16,295 nt of DNA from JBBSDV01 sp038240335 (GTDB lineage Bacteria; Chloroflexota; Dehalococcoidia; DSTF01; JACRBR01): assembly GCA_038240335.1 (NCBI GenBank), contig JBBSDV010000058.1:1-16295 (forward strand). The letters are read 5' to 3'. Positions 14,590 to 16,295 of the stretch are shown piece by piece. How positions within the stretch are numbered: position 1 is the stretch's first letter; each line of letters begins with the position of its first letter. The position numbers and the translations under genes were made by a program. The notes below the pieces were generated by a model, which saw only the letters and a list, made by a program, of their open reading frames with translations, did no database searches and had not been told where the DNA came from.

Positions 14590-15354
14590 GTGAACGACGT
14601 TCAGTCATCCAAACGATACAACCGGTTGCGCCTGTACAACCTCATCATGGGCGCACTACACCTCGTTCAAGGACTCACGATCCTTGCCCTAAGCAACGGC
14701 TTCTCCCTTGAAGTGCACGCCACCTTCATGACGAACGCCCCGGGGGCAGAACCGCCCGCAATTCGTCGCCTCTTCGATTTGCCGATCGGCCCGGCCGTGG
14801 CGTCGTTCGCGCTTCTCTCAGCGCTCGCCCACCTGGTCCTCGTGCTGCCGGGGGTGTTCTCGTGGTACCGCCGCAACTTGGAGCGGCGCCGCAACGACGC
14901 ACGCTGGATCGAATATGCCGTCAGTTCTTCGATCATGATCGTGTTGATCGCCATGCTTACCGGCATCGGCGACATCGCGGCGCTGGTCGCGCTGTTCGGC
15001 GTCAACGCCTCGATGATCTTCTTCGGCCTGGTTCAGGAGCATACCGAGCGTCCCGGTGAGGGCAGCATGTTGCCGTTCTGGCTCGGGTGTATCGCCGGCA
15101 CCGTCCCATGGGTCGCGATTGGAATTTACATCGTCAGCCCGGGGTCAGCCGCGAATCCACCTCCGTTCGTGTACGGCATCTTCATTTCGCTCTTCATCTT
15201 CTTCAATGTGTTCGCGCTCAACATGTGGCTGCAGTACCGGCGCATTGGGCCGTGGCGCGACTACATATTCGGTGAATCCGTCTACATTCTGCTGAGTTTG
15301 ACAGCAAAGTCGGTGCTCGCGTGGCAGGTGTTCTTCCCGGCGCTCGCGAGCTGA
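14590..15354 (+). CDS. Heliorhodopsin
   Basis: A 254-residue seven-helix retinal protein. Helices lie near 16-36, 66-90, 106-125, 128-148, 161-183, 193-216 and 228-250. The retinal-binding lysine is Lys240 in SLTAKSVLAWQVF (helix 7). Glu108 in WIEYAVSSS fits the Schiff-base counterion of heliorhodopsins (Glu107 in 48C12), and His24 (GALHLVQG) and His81 (ALAHLVLV) fit the conserved internal histidines. The stretch ALVALFGVNASMIFFG and the segment LPFWLGCIAGTVPW are signature family text. The family binds retinal with the N-terminus inside the cell and shows slow photocycles without known ion pumping, so a light-sensing role is likely. The GTG start follows AGAGGAGGG at 14576-14584, 5 nt upstream. 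It sits 25 bp after the YbjT-like gene. Type I rhodopsin pumps are ruled out by the helix 3 text. Confidence 0.95.
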   Translation: MNDVQSSKRYNRLRLYNLIMGALHLVQGLTILALSNGFSLEVHATFMTNAPGAEPPAIRRLFDLPIGPAVASFALLSALAHLVLVLPGVFSWYRRNLERRRNDARWIEYAVSSSIMIVLIAMLTGIGDIAALVALFGVNASMIFFGLVQEHTERPGEGSMLPFWLGCIAGTVPWVAIGIYIVSPGSAANPPPFVYGIFISLFIFFNVFALNMWLQYRRIGPWRDYIFGESVYILLSLTAKSVLAWQVFFPALAS

Positions 15355-16005
15355 CCCCACTCAAGGACATAACGTTGCTCGAGCCGAGCCGCAGTCGCGA
15401 CGTGCTGCCGACGGTCCAGTGTGCGAGGTCGCTCGCGCAGCTGTTAGGGCGACGCCCCGCTCACCCTCCGTATTTCGGTGCGACAACTGGTTGGCTCTGG
15501 AATAAGCAATCGCGCCGCGACTTCAACTGAACGTCGAAACTGGTTCGTGTCGGGCAGAGTTCCGGCGTAGAGACACAGAACAACAACAGATATTTGTTGG
15601 CGACTCCGAAGGGGATCGGACTTTCGATCAGCACCAACGTTACCATTCCGCCATCGTCTGGCAGGCCTTCCCCGGCGCGGATAGATTCACGACCAACACC
15701 TGGTCGCCTTTGGAGGCACCTCAGCGATTGTTCGGTTCCGATCGCCAGCGCCTCTTCTTCCACCTCGTCGTGCGGACGCCGCGGATCGAGCTTCGCCACG
15801 TGACCGACGCCCTACTTGAGCAGTGGACCGGCGTGGCGTCGGACGTCTAGGCTCTTCCCATCGGGTGCACGCACGCCATTTGCTCATAGCGATGGCGCCG
15901 GGAGGGCTTCCCTAGCGAAGCGCGGCTCCGTTCTTACATCAGTCTGTCAGTGCATGTGCCGCGCTGACGGCATCCGGCGTCGGCTCATGCAAGCTGCCGC
16001 CGGCC
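15355..16005. other. Region downstream of heliorhodopsin without an intact gene
   Basis: No complete gene is evident. The part 15355-15505 shows nothing recognisable and no clear terminator for the heliorhodopsin transcript (only a weak GGGCG/CGCCC hairpin near 15449-15459). A coding-like open frame without a start codon occupies 15506-15850, and 15851-16005 shows nothing before the DUF3303 remnant. The overall picture is of decayed sequence. Confidence 0.55.
15506..15850 (+). pseudogene. 5'-truncated or frameshifted gene of unknown family
   Basis: From just after TAA 15503-15505 to TAG 15848-15850 a frame of 114 codons is open, with no ATG or GTG near its beginning and TTG only late. The text looks protein-like: PRLQLNVETGSCRAEFRRRD, QQQIFVGDSEGDRTFDQ, AIVWQAFPGADRFTTNTWSP, LFFHLVVRTPRIELRHVTDA, LLEQWTGVASDV. 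In the second half, third codon positions are mostly G or C, as in real genes of this window. I do not recognise the family. The lack of a start suggests loss of the 5' part or a frameshift. The competing minus-strand frame (15461-15799) has less gene-like codon use. Confidence 0.4.
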
Positions 16006-16295
16006 ATCTCCTGCTGGAACGAACGCCCGCAGGGTTCGCCCACGGAGTACGAGAATGCACAAGACCGAATCCTTGAGGTGTTTCGGCCAGTGGAAAGCGC
16101 CGGCCAACTTCAAGATCGAGATGTTCGTGATCCGCGTCGGCGACTGGGGAGGACACCTTCTCGTGGAGTGCGACGATCCACTGGAAGTCCACAAGTTCTG
16201 CTCGATGTCGCCTGCATTCAGGTTCACAGCGCACTCGGTGGTCCCCGTCGAGGACGCAGTCCACGTGGAACCTAGAAGTAATGGCGTGGCGCGCC
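16006..16295 (+). pseudogene. DUF3303-like protein gene with frameshift(s), 3' end outside the window
   Basis: Two frames together spell one DUF3303-like domain. Frame one (16006-16083) reads ISCWNERPQGSPTEYENAQD then RILEVF; frame two (from 16085) continues GQWKAPANFKIEMFVIRVGD, WGGHLLVECDDPLEVHKFCS, MSPAFRFTAHSVVPVEDAVH. One extra base near 16084 separates them. A second shift near 16280 would turn the tail into MAWRA, which fits the usual ending. No start codon is found just before ISCWNERP. ATG 16056 lies in the second frame but would skip the first strand. The family is small and of unknown biochemical function. Either this is a decayed gene or the sequence carries indel errors. Confidence 0.6.

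Noticed and set aside
15461..15799. 112-codon minus-strand open frame
   Set aside because: It overlaps a plus-strand frame with more gene-like third positions; no ribosome binding site or motif was seen.
1..16295. CRISPR arrays, insertion sequences, rRNA
   Set aside because: No regularly spaced direct repeats, transposase motifs or conserved rRNA text were seen on either strand.

Overview
This is a GC-rich bacterial chromosome segment with short intergenic gaps, frequent GTG starts and GGAGG-type ribosome binding sites. The gene mix is a TupABC tungstate importer, a DUF2652 protein, an alpha/beta-hydrolase/class III cyclase fusion remnant, a secreted DUF11 protein and a heliorhodopsin. This suggests a monoderm-type lineage, most likely Chloroflexota, with Actinomycetota as the alternative. 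The lineage call is inferred from gene families only; there is no rRNA or other phylogenetic marker here.

Layout. (1) 1-2078: the 3' end of tupA, then tupB and tupC, a tight operon for an ABC-type tungstate (oxyanion) importer. (2) 2079-4592: a leader with a long inverted repeat, citrate synthase with an unusual disordered basic N-terminus, then an enoyl-CoA hydratase/isomerase family protein; this is central and acyl-CoA metabolism. (3) 4763-6743, minus strand: a small VOC-family protein and a D-2-hydroxyacid dehydrogenase, separated by 568 bp that holds a decayed VOC-like half-gene. (4) 6744-9059, plus strand: a regulatory gap with a 12-bp inverted repeat, a DUF2652 (cyclase-fold) + SRPBCC protein, and an SGNH-hydrolase-like lipoprotein. 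(5) 9152-11779: a very strong hairpin between convergent genes, then an 839-residue secreted protein on the minus strand with a DUF11 domain and a C-terminal Asp-rich domain, driven by a clear TTGACA/TACTAT promoter. (6) 12077-13003: an alpha/beta-hydrolase that has lost the cyclase domain it was once fused to; part of a cyclase domain lies inverted at the break. (7) 13104-15354: an apparent two-gene operon of a YbjT-like NAD(P)-binding/DUF2867 protein and a heliorhodopsin with all diagnostic residues intact. (8) 15355-16295: decayed genes, namely an open frame with no start codon and a frameshifted DUF3303 gene running off the window.

The most notable system is the heliorhodopsin (14590-15354), 25 bp downstream of a putative NAD(P)-dependent oxidoreductase and flanked on both sides by gene remnants. 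Heliorhodopsins are retinal photoreceptors of unsettled function, so a tightly coupled redox-type partner is a testable lead. No retinal- or carotenoid-forming gene is visible in the window, so retinal would have to come from elsewhere.
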